Source of the DNA: Bacteroidales bacterium
GTDB taxonomy: Bacteria; Bacteroidota; Bacteroidia; Bacteroidales; UBA932
DNA length: 64,000 nt
Assembly: GCA_012510445.1 (NCBI GenBank)
Contig: JAAZIA010000025.1
Coordinates: 35,050-99,049 of the forward strand
Reading direction: 5' to 3'
Shown here one piece after another: positions 47,903 to 57,780 of this stretch; the first letter of the stretch is position 1; every line of letters begins with the position of its first letter. A program made the position numbers and the translations under genes. Under the pieces are notes generated by a model. The model did not search any database. It saw only the letters and a program-made list of their open reading frames with translations, and was not told where the DNA came from.

Positions 47903-49857
47903 GGCTGCTTTCTTTGTATAACAACCACTCCGTGCCTGCCTTTCTCGCCATAGGTTTCTATGGCCGCAGCATCTTTAAAGATTTTGATGTTGTCAATGTC
48001 TTTGGGGTCAATTTCTTCCAGAGAGGTGACTTCCTTGCCGTCCACAATATAAAGAGCCTTACGGGGAAGGTCTTTCTCACCTGGTACAACAATGGTGGAA
48101 AGTTCTTTATTTGTTTGTGACTCGTCCCCTACAGACTCAAATTTAACGGGTAACGTATACGTAACACGTGCGGGTTTCCCATTGGTAACGGGAGCTTTTT
48201 CCCATTTGGGAGCCGTTTTTAGTACACGAATCACTTCGTTATCCAGCGCCGGTGAAATTCCCCTAAGAATTTTTATATCGGAAACAGTTCCTTCCTCCGT
48301 TATGATGAAAGAGGCGATTACCGTACCCGAGGCTTTTTCTTTACGTGCCTCTTCCGGATAAGTAACATTTTTCATAACCCATGCCTGAAAAGCCTGTTCT
48401 CCTTTTCCGTTGGCAAATACGGCAGATTCCAATCCAAGGTCTTTAGGATCAGTCGACTGCTTAACCTGGGAGTTATCTACTTTTTCTTTACGGAGAGAGA
48501 AATTCAAGGGAAAGTTGTATCTGACATGTACTCTTTTGCCTTTTGATATCCCGGGACATTCCCATTTTGGAGATGACTCAAGAACGCGAATGGCTTCTGC
48601 ATCCAGAAGGGGATCTACACTCCTGAGTATTTCAACATTTGTAACATTTCCTTCATTGTTTAAAATAAAAGAGGCCACTACCCTTCCCTGAATACCTTTT
48701 TTATGAGCTTCCTCCGGATATTTTATATGTTCAAATACCCAGCGGGTAAATGCGTCCTCCCCTTCCCCGTTGGTGAACAAAGGTTTGGTATCAAGTATGG
48801 CCAGGGGAACCAGCGTATCCTGGTTAATTTCCTGAACAATCTCTGCTACAGGTACGGCTGCCAGAGATTCAGGTGAAATTTTTATATCTTTGACAGAGGA
48901 TATCTCGGAGAACGTACCCGAGATTTCAGGCGTTGCAAAGGCCGTTACGGCTATGAACGCGAGAGGCAGAGCGTATATGCACTTTGCAAACGCCCATTTA
49001 CTTGATTTCTTTTTCCACATCATAGTAATTCTTTTTTTAAGCTTGCTGTGATTAAAGCTGTTGACCATGGAGTAGCATCTTGTGCCAACAGCTTTTTTTA
49101 TTAATAATAATTGGTACTGTTTTGCATTTACACCGGCTTTTAAGACATGGTCATCGGCTTGGAATTCGTGGACCTGTTGCATGGATTGCTTAAATAGCCA
49201 GGCCGCCGGATTGAACCATTGAAAGAGAATGAGCAGATCTATCAACACCAGGTCCCAAGAATGTCTTTCACGTACGTGAGACAATTCGTGAATAAGGATA
49301 GTTTTCCCGTCTTCCATCATATCTTGCTCGGAAACTACTATGTAACGCATCCAACTGAAAGGAACCATCCGGTCAGTATGAACAATAAGCTTGACCTTCT
49401 TACTTGTGTCTGTCAACTTACGGCATTCATCAAGCAGGTTTTCAAAGGCTACAGCCTTTCCGTTGTCTTTATTTTTATTGATTACAAAGAGTAGTCTGAC
49501 ATACGAAATAACGTAAAAAATAAAACTGACCAAAACACCGGTGACGTATATCAAAAGAAACCCTTGCACCATACGTACTACGGTACCCGAATGCTCAGAT
49601 GGGGCCAACACCCCTAACATTGTGCCTTCCGGAATAACAACCGCCTGTCCTTGCGCTTGCTGCCTTCCAAACCAAGCCAAGGGATCAAAAGACCCCGGAA
49701 TGCAAAATGGAAAAATCAGGGAAAGCGGAATGATGAGCAACCATACTATCCTGTTGAACTTGTGGAAAGTTTCCCTCGCTAAAAAAAGCCGGTTGAACAG
49801 GTAGAAAACCAGCAGAAAAATACCGGTTTGCAATACATATGTTACTAACGCACCCAT
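47899..49857 (-). CDS. M56 family membrane peptidase (BlaR1-like) with two TonB C-terminal-type domains
   Basis: 652 residues. N-terminal transmembrane segments (VLQTGIFLLVFYLFNRLFLA and others) surround the cytoplasmic zinc-peptidase motif ILIHELSHVRERH with EFQADD downstream. A further TM segment is followed by two tandem TonB-type domains with the repeated signatures TRWVFEHIKYPEEAHKKG and QAWVMKNVTYPEEARKEK, and a C-terminal segment resembling a TonB-plug (IKIFKDAAAIETYGEKGRHG). Coupled to a BlaI-type repressor, it probably senses a periplasmic cue and inactivates the repressor by proteolysis. Confidence 0.88.
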   Translation of the reverse strand: MGALVTYVLQTGIFLLVFYLFNRLFLARETFHKFNRIVWLLIIPLSLIFPFCIPGSFDPLAWFGRQQAQGQAVVIPEGTMLGVLAPSEHSGTVVRMVQGFLLIYVTGVLVSFIFYVISYVRLLFVINKNKDNGKAVAFENLLDECRKLTDTSKKVKLIVHTDRMVPFSWMRYIVVSEQDMMEDGKTILIHELSHVRERHSWDLVLIDLLILFQWFNPAAWLFKQSMQQVHEFQADDHVLKAGVNAKQYQLLLIKKAVGTRCYSMVNSFNHSKLKKRITMMWKKKSSKWAFAKCIYALPLAFIAVTAFATPEISGTFSEISSVKDIKISPESLAAVPVAEIVQEINQDTLVPLAILDTKPLFTNGEGEDAFTRWVFEHIKYPEEAHKKGIQGRVVASFILNNEGNVTNVEILRSVDPLLDAEAIRVLESSPKWECPGISKGKRVHVRYNFPLNFSLRKEKVDNSQVKQSTDPKDLGLESAVFANGKGEQAFQAWVMKNVTYPEEARKEKASGTVIASFIITEEGTVSDIKILRGISPALDNEVIRVLKTAPKWEKAPVTNGKPARVTYTLPVKFESVGDESQTNKELSTIVVPGEKDLPRKALYIVDGKEVTSLEEIDPKDIDNIKIFKDAAAIETYGEKGRHGVVVIQRKQP

Positions 49858-49858
49858 A

Positions 49859-50218
49859 TCAGCTATTTTTGCGCTCCACCTCAGCTATGAGCTTCTTCAG
49901 ATCGCTTAACGAAATAGCCTCTTCTTCAATAAGCGAAGATACCGCGCTAAAAGCAGAACTGCTGTAATATTTTCGGATGACTCCTTTCAGTGAAGATTTA
50001 CTAAAATCTTCACGACTTATAACAGGGAAATACTGATGGGAATTACCAAAGGCCTTATGGTCCAGAAAACCTTTTTCCTCCAGACCACGCACAATGGTAG
50101 ATAAGGTATTAAAGTGCGGTCTGGGAGGGTTGTAACATGCTAGCAGTTCCCTTACAAAAAGGGGGCCCATATCCCAGAAAAAGGACATGATTTCTTCTTC
50201 TCTTGCAGTGAGTTTCAT
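49859..50218 (-). CDS. BlaI/MecI/CopY-type repressor
   Basis: 119-residue winged-helix repressor, start MKLTAREEEIMSFFWDMGPLF; the helix LSTIVRGLEEKGFLDHKAFG binds DNA. The adjacent M56 peptidase starts 2 nt downstream. The dyad at 50246-50264 overlaps its promoter and is a likely autoregulatory operator. The upstream ATG at 50242 lies inside the promoter and was not used. Confidence 0.9.
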   Translation of the reverse strand: MKLTAREEEIMSFFWDMGPLFVRELLACYNPPRPHFNTLSTIVRGLEEKGFLDHKAFGNSHQYFPVISREDFSKSSLKGVIRKYYSSSAFSAVSSLIEEEAISLSDLKKLIAEVERKNS

Positions 50219-50239
50219 AATAAAATATTGTTTACACTG

Positions 50240-50264
50240 CAAATGTAACTAAATATTTTAGTTA
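50240..50264 (-). promoter_or_regulatory. BlaI-type promoter with perfect palindromic operator
   Basis: The -7 element TACATTTG (minus strand, 50240-50247) partly overlaps a perfect 8-bp dyad TAACTAAA/TTTAGTTA (50246-50253 and 50257-50264, 3-bp centre). Its position makes it a likely repressor site. Confidence 0.7.
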
Positions 50265-50282
50265 TGCAACTATTTTTTATAG

Positions 50283-50978
50283 TTAATCGATATACAACTT
50301 CCCGTTCAGGTGATCTACCTCGTGCTGGAAGATAACGGCTGTATAGCCTTCTACCGTGTCGCGCAACAGCTTCCAAGAGTTCCGGTCCCGGTAAGATACT
50401 ACTACATGCGTAGAGCGTAGTACGGTATCGCGGCGGCCGGGTACGGACAAGCACCCTTCCCAGCCCCATTTTTCTTCCGGACTGTAATATTCAATGGTGG
50501 GGTTTATATAGAATTCAAACGGATGCCCTTCTTTATCAAACCGTTGTACAGCTATCACCTGCTTACCAATGCCTACCTGAGGGGCAGCAATCCCCACCCC
50601 CGCATGGGCTGAATCCAACACGGTAGCCAGCATCCTCTCTGTAAGCAACGTGTACTCCCTTCCCCGGGTTGCTCTTTTAGAGAGACGCTCTGCTTTTTGA
50701 TGTAAGAAGCGCAGTTCTTTCTTGTTCAGGTTCGTATATATATGCATAACGTCCCCCTCCTTCCCTTTCTTTATAATACGTTTCTGTTCTACCCAGGTAA
50801 AACTGTTCCCATAACATATGGCCAGCAGAGCAATTCCTGCGAACAAAGCAGCCACAGCATACAGACGAAACCCAAATTGTGGAAAACGTGCTTTCTTTAA
50901 TATTTTTTCTTCTTCTTTTTCTGAAAGCAATCTTCTTTTCTTTGGATCTTGATTTTTGTTTCTAGCTTTTTTCATCAT
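50283..50978 (-). CDS. def: Membrane-anchored peptide deformylase
   Basis: About 231 residues. The C-terminal ~160 residues are a peptide deformylase with all three motifs: GVGIAAPQVG, WEGCLSVPG and the metal site FQHEVDHLNG. It is preceded by an unusual N-terminal extension: a Lys/Glu-rich cytoplasmic stretch and one hydrophobic helix (FRLYAVAALFAGIALLAIC), so the enzyme should be tethered to the inner membrane with the catalytic domain outside the cytoplasm or on the far side. The start at 50978 (MMKKARNKN) lies 8 nt after umuC. Confidence 0.85.
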   Translation of the reverse strand: MMKKARNKNQDPKKRRLLSEKEEEKILKKARFPQFGFRLYAVAALFAGIALLAICYGNSFTWVEQKRIIKKGKEGDVMHIYTNLNKKELRFLHQKAERLSKRATRGREYTLLTERMLATVLDSAHAGVGIAAPQVGIGKQVIAVQRFDKEGHPFEFYINPTIEYYSPEEKWGWEGCLSVPGRRDTVLRSTHVVVSYRDRNSWKLLRDTVEGYTAVIFQHEVDHLNGKLYID

Positions 50979-50985
50979 GATAAGG

Positions 50986-52254
50986 TTATTTACATACAAC
51001 AACAGGAATGTCTGACCATTGAGTGGTATACTGCGGAGTACACCATTGCCTGTTCATTCGAATGCCTTCTGCAGACTCTGTAGCCAGTGCCAACATTCCG
51101 CGACCGAACCCGGCATTGATTTCATCCATAACCCGCATAAGGCGGATGTGCTTTTTTCTGTCTACAGGATCGTATAAATGCAATTGAACAGCTTCCCGGG
51201 GTACTATGCTGCAAAAAATCACACCGGCTTTTTTATAGCCGTACCCTTTACGGAACATAAAAGACAGTTCTTTCAACACTGCCCGGTTCATCTCTAATGC
51301 ACTGGAAGTGGCTACCGGAAAAGTGATCAAACGGCTTTCTGTCTGTTGCGGTACATTTGTTTTGTAACAATTGGTCAACAAGAAAACTACAGCCTGTCGG
51401 CAGGCACTTTCTTGTTTACGTAATTTTTCACCGGCCATAGAAGCGAAAAGAGATACTTGTTCTACTAGTTTTTCATAATCAAAGATTTCTTTGGCAAAAC
51501 TACGGGAAATACATATTTGTTTTTTTGGCGGTATGTGATCGAAAAAATCAATACACGGTTCCCCTTGCAACTCTTTCCAAGTTCTGAATCCGGTAATGCT
51601 CATTTTCTTTTTAACCCATTCTGCCGGCAAACAAGTAAAATCAGCTGCCGTTCGTACGCTGTGTGCATGAAGCAAAGCAGCATACCTGCGCCCAATACCC
51701 CAGACGTCTTCAACGGGAGTCTCTCGCAAGATACGTTCTCTGTCTTCCCGTCTGTACAGGTAATACCCTCCTTTTAACTCCGGACGATTTTTACAATACG
51801 CAGAAGCTATTTTGGTCAGCGTTTTAGTAGGAGCTACTCCAACAGATACCGGAACTCCTGTGTTTTTCAAGCATAAAGCCGAGGCTTTCTTGGCAAAATC
51901 CTCTAAATCTGTATGTTCCAATCCACGAAGGTCTAGAAAAGCCTCATCAATGGAATACATTTCAATGGCGGGGACGAGTGAGCGTAACGTGGCATGAACG
52001 CGTTTAGACATATCACCATACAAAGCATAGTTAGAAGACAAAACAACTACGTTGTATTTGTTGACAATGTCTCTTACCTGATACAGCGGTACGCCCATGG
52101 CAATACCTAAAGCTTTGGCTCGGTTGCTGCGCGACACAACGCAACCGTCGTTATTAGAGAGTACCACAACAGGGCGGTCGTTTAATCCGGGATTAAAAAC
52201 CCTTTCGCAACTGACAAAAAAGTTGTTACAATCTGCCAATGCATACATGGTCAA
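50986..52254 (-). CDS. umuC: DNA polymerase V catalytic subunit UmuC (Y family)
   Basis: Error-prone translesion polymerase, 422 residues. Catalytic motifs: YALADCNNFFVSCERVF (first Asp), SIDEAFLDL and PVSVGVAPTKTLTKIAS. The C-terminal little-finger region and the UmuC-type tail follow. It overlaps umuD by 4 nt, the typical umuDC arrangement. Confidence 0.95.
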   Translation of the reverse strand: MTMYALADCNNFFVSCERVFNPGLNDRPVVVLSNNDGCVVSRSNRAKALGIAMGVPLYQVRDIVNKYNVVVLSSNYALYGDMSKRVHATLRSLVPAIEMYSIDEAFLDLRGLEHTDLEDFAKKASALCLKNTGVPVSVGVAPTKTLTKIASAYCKNRPELKGGYYLYRREDRERILRETPVEDVWGIGRRYAALLHAHSVRTAADFTCLPAEWVKKKMSITGFRTWKELQGEPCIDFFDHIPPKKQICISRSFAKEIFDYEKLVEQVSLFASMAGEKLRKQESACRQAVVFLLTNCYKTNVPQQTESRLITFPVATSSALEMNRAVLKELSFMFRKGYGYKKAGVIFCSIVPREAVQLHLYDPVDRKKHIRLMRVMDEINAGFGRGMLALATESAEGIRMNRQWCTPQYTTQWSDIPVVVCK

Positions 52255-52676
52255 AGCTTTTTAATCACGTAACGGACTACACCCCATACTGTAAAATTAT
52301 TTTCAGGATGTACTCGGATGGGTTTGTATTCTTTATTACCGGGGACCAACAGAATGTGGTCTTTGTGTTTCTCTACGTGCTTAAGGGTAAATTCACCGTC
52401 TATAAAACAAATAGCAATGCAACCGTTATAGGGTTCCACAGATTTGTCCACCACCAGAATATCTCCGTCGCCAATTCCGTCGTTGATCATGCTGTTACCA
52501 CTTACCCGGGCATAGAATGTAGAAGCAGGGTTCTTTACAATCTCTTCCGTTATGTTGAGCCTCATATCAGAGAAGTCCTCTGCAGGAGACGGAAAACCAC
52601 ACTGAACACCCTCTACCATAGGCAATGCCATCTCATTCTCTGATGGCAAAAACAGAGATATGGTCGTTTTTTTCAT
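52251..52676 (-). CDS. umuD: UmuD-type S24 autoprotease
   Basis: 141 residues. Cleavage site C26-G27 in EGVQCGFPSPAEDF; catalytic Ser62 in GNSMINDGIGDGD and Lys99 in GEFTLKH. After RecA-stimulated self-cleavage it would activate UmuC. Its start lies 13 nt after the encoded CCA of tRNA-Arg, leaving no room for a separate -7 promoter element outside the tRNA. Confidence 0.93.
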   Translation of the reverse strand: MKKTTISLFLPSENEMALPMVEGVQCGFPSPAEDFSDMRLNITEEIVKNPASTFYARVSGNSMINDGIGDGDILVVDKSVEPYNGCIAICFIDGEFTLKHVEKHKDHILLVPGNKEYKPIRVHPENNFTVWGVVRYVIKKL

Positions 52677-52689
52677 GATGGTAAAAAGA

Positions 52690-52766
52690 TGGTGACCCCG
52701 ACAGGATTCAAACCTGTAACCTTTTGATCCGTAGTCAAATGCTCTATTCAGTTAAGCTACGGGGCC
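52690..52766 (-). tRNA. tRNA-Arg (anticodon ACG)
   Basis: Minus-strand cloverleaf: acceptor GGCCCCG/CGGGGTC, anticodon stem TTTGA/TCAAA with loop CTACGGA (anticodon ACG), T arm CAGG-TTTGAATC-CTG. The discriminator A is followed by an encoded CCA (52690-52692). It lies between rplS and umuD in the same orientation. Confidence 0.94.
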
Positions 52767-52774
52767 AATCTGTA

Positions 52775-53155
52775 TTAAGCTTCTGCTGCTGCGGGCTTAT
52801 CCAATATAACCCTTCTTTCTTTAATTCGAGCTTTTTTGCCGGTGAGTTTACGCAGATAGAAAATACGTGCACGGCGTACTTTACCGTATTTATTGATTTC
52901 TATAGAATCTATGAAAGGTGACTGAACGGGAAATATTCGTTCTACGCCTACTCCGTTTGAAATCTTGCGTACGGTAAATGTTTCCGTTGCTCCGGATCCC
53001 CTGCGTTGGATGCATACTCCGCGAAACCTCTGCAGACGTTCCTTACTCTCATCCCTGATTATATAAGTAACGGTGATGGTGTCACCCGATTTAAAATTGG
53101 GGAGCTTTTTACTTTCTCCTGCAAATGCTTGTTCTGCTACTTTTATTAAGTCCAT
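52775..53155 (-). CDS. rplS: 50S ribosomal protein L19
   Basis: 126 residues: [20 protein letters not shown], the conserved [20 protein letters not shown], then [20 protein letters not shown]. The ATG at 53155 is chosen; the longer frame to 53251 crosses the promoter. Confidence 0.97.
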   Translation of the reverse strand: MDLIKVAEQAFAGESKKLPNFKSGDTITVTYIIRDESKERLQRFRGVCIQRRGSGATETFTVRKISNGVGVERIFPVQSPFIDSIEINKYGKVRRARIFYLRKLTGKKARIKERRVILDKPAAAEA

Positions 53156-53186
53156 TTTCGTACGTATCTTGTTAATTTTGGGCTTG

Positions 53187-53217
53187 CAAAGGTAGCCTTT
53201 TTTTCTTGTTACCCAAA
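53187..53217 (-). promoter_or_regulatory. Promoter of rplS
   Basis: On the minus strand TTTG (53214-53217) and TACCTTTG (53187-53194) are separated by exactly 19 bp, an ideal Bacteroidota -33/-7 pair. It lies across the 3' end of anmK. Confidence 0.78.
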
Positions 53218-53225
53218 TTTTTTTA

Positions 53226-54299
53226 TCAAATTTTGTATAGGGCCCCACCAATATTATCGTGCAGGCTTCCGGTCACCGAAGACAAGCAAGAGGGAATATC
53301 ACTTATGTAAAGTACCCCCAGAAATGCAAATATAAGGGCTTCTTTAAAATGTATGGTAAGGCTGTTTGGAATATGGTACGTAACCTGCGATGCAACGGCA
53401 ACCATACGTTCTATCAGGTAGCGATTGCATGCGCCTCCACCGGTCACGAGCACCCGTGCACCCGGAGTAACGTGACTGGCCGTTTGCACGGCTACGTGTT
53501 CACAGTACGTGGCCAACGCATCTTCCGGCGTAAGTCCAAAAGAATCTATCAACGGAATTACCTCCTCTTCTACCCATTCTCTACCCAGCGATTTAGGACC
53601 TTCTTTTTTGTAAAACGGAAGTGCATTCAATGCATATAATACGGTTGGATGTACTTTCCCGCTGCGTGCCCTCAATCCATCTTTATCATACTCTTCTCCA
53701 AAACGGCGTGCATAATGGTTCAAAACATAATTGACAGCAGTAATGTCGTATGCCTTTCGGGTACCGTCCGGCTGTTCCGAAGAGATGTTTGAAAAACCTC
53801 CCAGGTTCAGGCAAAAATCGTACTCCGGAAACAAATACCTGTCTCCCACCGGAACCAAGGGGGCTCCTTGTCCGTGAAGTGCTACGTCTGTAGTCCTGAA
53901 ATCACAAACCACAGGGATTCCTCCTTCTGCTGCAATCCCGGCACCGCTGCCAATTTGTGAAGTAAACCGCACAGCGGGCTGGTGAAAAATGGTATGGCCG
54001 TGAGAAGCCACCAGCTGTGGACTTACCTTGTATTTTTGTGTAAACCACTTAACTTGTGTTCCCAAGTACAACCCATAATCTGAATGTAACCGAGCAAATG
54101 CTTCTGCCGTCATGGATTGGGCAGATCCCAGTGCTTTTTTTAACTCTTCCGGATACGACACCGTATCTGCATGAAGAATTTTGTAGGACCATTTCCCGTT
54201 TTGTAACGTGAAATGAACCATGCACAAATCCAGTCCGTCAAGAGAAGTTCCGGACATGAGCCCCAAGGCTTGTATTCCTTTTTCCAAATCAATTACCAT
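53226..54299 (-). CDS. anmK: Anhydro-N-acetylmuramic acid kinase
   Basis: Cell-wall recycling kinase converting anhydroMurNAc to MurNAc-6-phosphate, 357 residues. The ATP loop [24 protein letters not shown] (catalytic region), NLGGFSNIS and [15 protein letters not shown] are visible. It overlaps the M23 peptidase by 7 nt; both act on peptidoglycan. Confidence 0.94.
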   Translation of the reverse strand: MVIDLEKGIQALGLMSGTSLDGLDLCMVHFTLQNGKWSYKILHADTVSYPEELKKALGSAQSMTAEAFARLHSDYGLYLGTQVKWFTQKYKVSPQLVASHGHTIFHQPAVRFTSQIGSGAGIAAEGGIPVVCDFRTTDVALHGQGAPLVPVGDRYLFPEYDFCLNLGGFSNISSEQPDGTRKAYDITAVNYVLNHYARRFGEEYDKDGLRARSGKVHPTVLYALNALPFYKKEGPKSLGREWVEEEVIPLIDSFGLTPEDALATYCEHVAVQTASHVTPGARVLVTGGGACNRYLIERMVAVASQVTYHIPNSLTIHFKEALIFAFLGVLYISDIPSCLSSVTGSLHDNIGGALYKI

Positions 54300-56095
54300 A
54301 AAAACGAAGAATTATACGCTGTAATGTTTCCTTTGTTATCTGTAACGGTAACAACTACGTTGTGCAGGGTACCTCTTGTAATTCTTTCCGGTTCCAAAAG
54401 ACATGTAACACGGGATCGTTTGGCATCGTAATTACCCAGTATCCATTGGCCGTCAATGGTTACCACATACGAATCTATACCCGATTCATTGTCCTTTATA
54501 GTAAAGAAGAGGCTTCTGCGACCACGCAAATCAGCCTCATGGGCAAACGAAGCACTTACAGAAGGAGCCAGGGTATCCAGTGCTATTCTGAACCTCCCAA
54601 AAGCTTGGGATCTAAACGTCACCATACCTTGGTAATGCCCCCCTCCGGTAGAACGCCATAAACGCGGATCGGCTTCCTGCATGTGCGCATCTCTACCATT
54701 GTCTGATTGCCTAACTACAAACACTTTATTATACAGTTCTTCCGGTATATCTTCGGGCATTTCCATCTGTACTTCTATGGGATGATGCAAGGGTTCCTCT
54801 ACCGTGTGCAAAATCCATTCGCGTTCATCCACACGCGTTGCTCGGAACAAAATGTCTTTATACAATGCGTATTCCGGCATACTAATAGCAAGACCTTCTG
54901 CTACAAAACTATTGCTCCTATCCCAACCAAAAACTTCAAAATATTCCTGAGCGGCCACGGCTGTACTACTTGCTTCTGCACCGTACGTCTTCCTGTCTAC
55001 CAATGCCTCTAACGCTCCTTTATGACGGAGTGTAAAAGTCCTTGTACTTCTGTTGCCTGCCGCATCGCTCACTACTATGCGTAATTTGTGATCCAGCGTG
55101 TCTGAAAAGGAAAACAAACCTCTCGAAGGCGCATAGATACGGTCTGTATCTGCCAGTCTGTTTCCAGGTTCAATCCAGGTCTTCAGTAAACTTCTTCCTT
55201 TTTGTGCCCTTTCCGGATAGTGAGTTAAAGATAAAATATAACGAACCTTGTCCAAAGGCAGGTCTTTATTTCTGTACCTGTAAACAAGTACATCATCTAA
55301 AAAAACTTCCCACGTTTCTATCCCCATACGAGACCACGTATGGTTCATTCTGTCAATGGCATCTACAGCCACAAAAAAAGTATCGGGAACATGGGTTGCC
55401 GTTCTATTTACCCTCCCGTCAAAAGCAGCAATCAATCGGGCCTGCGGTACGTTGTGTTCACCGGTGCTGTATCCGTAAAGTTGGACCGCTCTGAACTCCG
55501 GAGGCAACGTATCTTCAAATTCGTAAATTTTATGTTGCAATAAGTTTGCGGTTATCCAAGACGGGCCTCCTTCAGGATCTTTATACCGTAATTCAAAATG
55601 AAGATGCGGTCCGGCAGAATTTCCCGTATTTCCGGCTTTGCCTATTTCCTGTCCTTTGCATACAGGGAACAATTCCGGCGGGCAATTCAGAGAAAGTTGA
55701 AAATTTTCTCTTTTGTACTGTTCTTCTTTTACGTAGGCTGCTATTTCCTTTGAAAAGGTATCCAGGTGGCCATAAAGAGAAATTGTTCCATTAGTATGAG
55801 TAACATACAATGCATGGCCATACCCCCCGGGTGAAACGGTAATCCGGGAAATGTATCCGTCTGCTACGGCATACACCGGTGCTCCCACAACACCTCCTAC
55901 CCTAAAATCGTACCCCGTATGAAGATGTGTAGCCCTAAATTCACCCATACTTCCACTTAAGGCAAGCGGTTCTATGGCTAAGGGCTTCCCGTAATATACT
56001 GTCCAATCGTATTGGTTGCTCTGTCCGTAAGCACAGAAAAAGAAAAAGAAAGATGCTGTTAGAAAAACAGCCAAGACCCGGTTATTTTTTTTCAT
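54293..56095 (-). CDS. M23 family (LytM-type) metallopeptidase
   Basis: 600 residues with a signal peptide ([18 protein letters not shown]). An N-terminal zinc endopeptidase domain carries [12 protein letters not shown] and GPHLHFELR; a long beta-sandwich-rich C-terminal part (~200-600) has no recognised motif. It probably cleaves peptidoglycan crosslinks in the periplasm. The zinc site looks complete. It overlaps dnaJ by 4 nt and anmK by 7 nt. Confidence 0.9.
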   Translation of the reverse strand: MKKNNRVLAVFLTASFFFFFCAYGQSNQYDWTVYYGKPLAIEPLALSGSMGEFRATHLHTGYDFRVGGVVGAPVYAVADGYISRITVSPGGYGHALYVTHTNGTISLYGHLDTFSKEIAAYVKEEQYKRENFQLSLNCPPELFPVCKGQEIGKAGNTGNSAGPHLHFELRYKDPEGGPSWITANLLQHKIYEFEDTLPPEFRAVQLYGYSTGEHNVPQARLIAAFDGRVNRTATHVPDTFFVAVDAIDRMNHTWSRMGIETWEVFLDDVLVYRYRNKDLPLDKVRYILSLTHYPERAQKGRSLLKTWIEPGNRLADTDRIYAPSRGLFSFSDTLDHKLRIVVSDAAGNRSTRTFTLRHKGALEALVDRKTYGAEASSTAVAAQEYFEVFGWDRSNSFVAEGLAISMPEYALYKDILFRATRVDEREWILHTVEEPLHHPIEVQMEMPEDIPEELYNKVFVVRQSDNGRDAHMQEADPRLWRSTGGGHYQGMVTFRSQAFGRFRIALDTLAPSVSASFAHEADLRGRRSLFFTIKDNESGIDSYVVTIDGQWILGNYDAKRSRVTCLLEPERITRGTLHNVVVTVTDNKGNITAYNSSFLW

Positions 56096-57264
56096 TGTTG
56101 CGAAAACATTCTTTTCATCCTCTCAAAGAAATTTCTTTCTTCTTTGGCAGGATTGGGAACAAAGTTAGGAGAATCCTTAAGTTTAGCCAACAATGCCTTT
56201 TCGTCTTTATTTAGTTTTTTGGGAATCCAGACTTGAATAAACACAAGCAGGTCACCGGTACTGTAACCATTGATATCGGGCAATCCTTTACCCCTTAACC
56301 TTAGTATGCGTCCGCTTTGGGTCCCCGGATCAATCTTAATTTTCACACGCCCGTCAATGGTGGGAATTTCTGCATGGTCTCCAAGAGCGGCTTGTGTAAC
56401 AGATACAAACAAGCTATATATGAGATCTTGTCCATCGCGCTGCAATTCAGGATGAGGTTCTTCTTCAATAACTACCAACAGATTGCCACTTACACCGCCT
56501 CGTTTGGGAGCATTTCCTTTTCCGGTAATAGTAAGTTGCATGCCTTCCTCTACCCCTTTAGGTATTGAGAACGATATTTCTTCTGCTTGTTTTACTACCC
56601 CATCTCCTTTACAGGCACTGCAAGGATTGGTAATGATTTTTCCCTCTCCATTACAAGCAGGACACGGGCTGCTGCTTTGCATCTGACCCAAAAACGTTTG
56701 TGTAATACGTGTAAACATTCCTGTTCCGTTACAAGTAGGACACGTTTTCATATCAGACTTGCTCACGGCTCCTTTTCCTCCGCAAGAGCTGCAAGCTACC
56801 AGCTTGTTGATTTTTATGGTCTTATCTACACCATGTGCGATTTCTTTCAGCGTGAGTTTAACGCGAATACGGATATCAGATCCGCGTCGCACGCCACGTC
56901 GCGCTCCCGTACGGCTTCCAAAGGGACTTCCAAAAGGGCTGCCTCCAAAAGCCTCGCCAAAAATATCTCCAAACCGTGAAAAAATATCATCCATGGTAAA
57001 CCCGCCTGCAAACCCTCCCGGCCCGCCGGCTCCCATACCATCTACTCCGGCATGACCAAATTGATCGTACCTGGATTTTTTAGAAGGATCGCTTAGCACA
57101 TCATATGCTTCTGCTGCTTCCTTGAATTTTTCCTCTGCTGCTTTGTCCCCGGGGTTTTTATCGGGGTGATACTGCAAGGCTTTCTTCCGGTACGCTTTTT
57201 TTACTTCATCTGCCGAGGCGGTTCTATCTACACCCAGCACCTCATAATAATCTCTTTTTGCCAT
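56092..57264 (-). CDS. dnaJ: Chaperone DnaJ
   Basis: Hsp40 co-chaperone of 390 residues: J domain with HPD ([10 protein letters not shown]), Gly/Phe region, and four zinc-finger repeats ([32 protein letters not shown]). It lies 8 nt behind grpE and belongs to the dnaK-grpE-dnaJ run. Confidence 0.97.
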   Translation of the reverse strand: MAKRDYYEVLGVDRTASADEVKKAYRKKALQYHPDKNPGDKAAEEKFKEAAEAYDVLSDPSKKSRYDQFGHAGVDGMGAGGPGGFAGGFTMDDIFSRFGDIFGEAFGGSPFGSPFGSRTGARRGVRRGSDIRIRVKLTLKEIAHGVDKTIKINKLVACSSCGGKGAVSKSDMKTCPTCNGTGMFTRITQTFLGQMQSSSPCPACNGEGKIITNPCSACKGDGVVKQAEEISFSIPKGVEEGMQLTITGKGNAPKRGGVSGNLLVVIEEEPHPELQRDGQDLIYSLFVSVTQAALGDHAEIPTIDGRVKIKIDPGTQSGRILRLRGKGLPDINGYSTGDLLVFIQVWIPKKLNKDEKALLAKLKDSPNFVPNPAKEERNFFERMKRMFSQQ

Positions 57265-57272
57265 AACTTTTC

Positions 57273-57779
57273 TTATTCGCCTACTACTACGTTAGCGAAC
57301 CTGATTACTTTTCCGTTCAGCGTATAACCTTCCAGCACCACCTCTATAATTTCCCCTTTCTTTTTCTTCCCTTCAACCGCTGTTTTAGCTACTGCACAGT
57401 GAAAATCTGTGTCCAGTTCTCTTCCTTCTGCTTCTATAATTTTCAATCCTTTAGTCTGCAAATACGAGAACAATTTGTTATAAATAAGTTGGATTCCTTC
57501 TACAGAATGTGGATCTGCGTTTTCCAACTGCCGGAGCGTTTTAAGGGCACGCTGACAATCGTCCAGTACAGGCAGTATACCTGTTATTACGTCTTCTGAA
57601 GCCGTCAAAATCAAATCCAGTCGCTCTTTTGCCGTGCGCTTGCGGTAATTGTCAAATTCTGCCTGAAGCCGCAGCAACCTGTCGGTTGTCTGATCTAGTT
57701 TTTCCTGAAGGTCTTCTTCTGTAATAGGTACATCAGGCCCGTCTGAGGCCTGATGTACTTTCTTCTCTGTTGCCTGCAT
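57273..57779 (-). CDS. grpE: Nucleotide exchange factor GrpE
   Basis: 168 residues: an N-terminal coiled coil ([20 protein letters not shown]) and a C-terminal beta domain ([31 protein letters not shown]). The ATG at 57779 ([10 protein letters not shown]) is chosen; it follows the dnaK stop by 1 nt, and the longer frame to 57962 runs inside dnaK. Confidence 0.95.
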   Translation of the reverse strand: MQATEKKVHQASDGPDVPITEEDLQEKLDQTTDRLLRLQAEFDNYRKRTAKERLDLILTASEDVITGILPVLDDCQRALKTLRQLENADPHSVEGIQLIYNKLFSYLQTKGLKIIEAEGRELDTDFHCAVAKTAVEGKKKKGEIIEVVLEGYTLNGKVIRFANVVVGE

Positions 57780-57780
57780 A

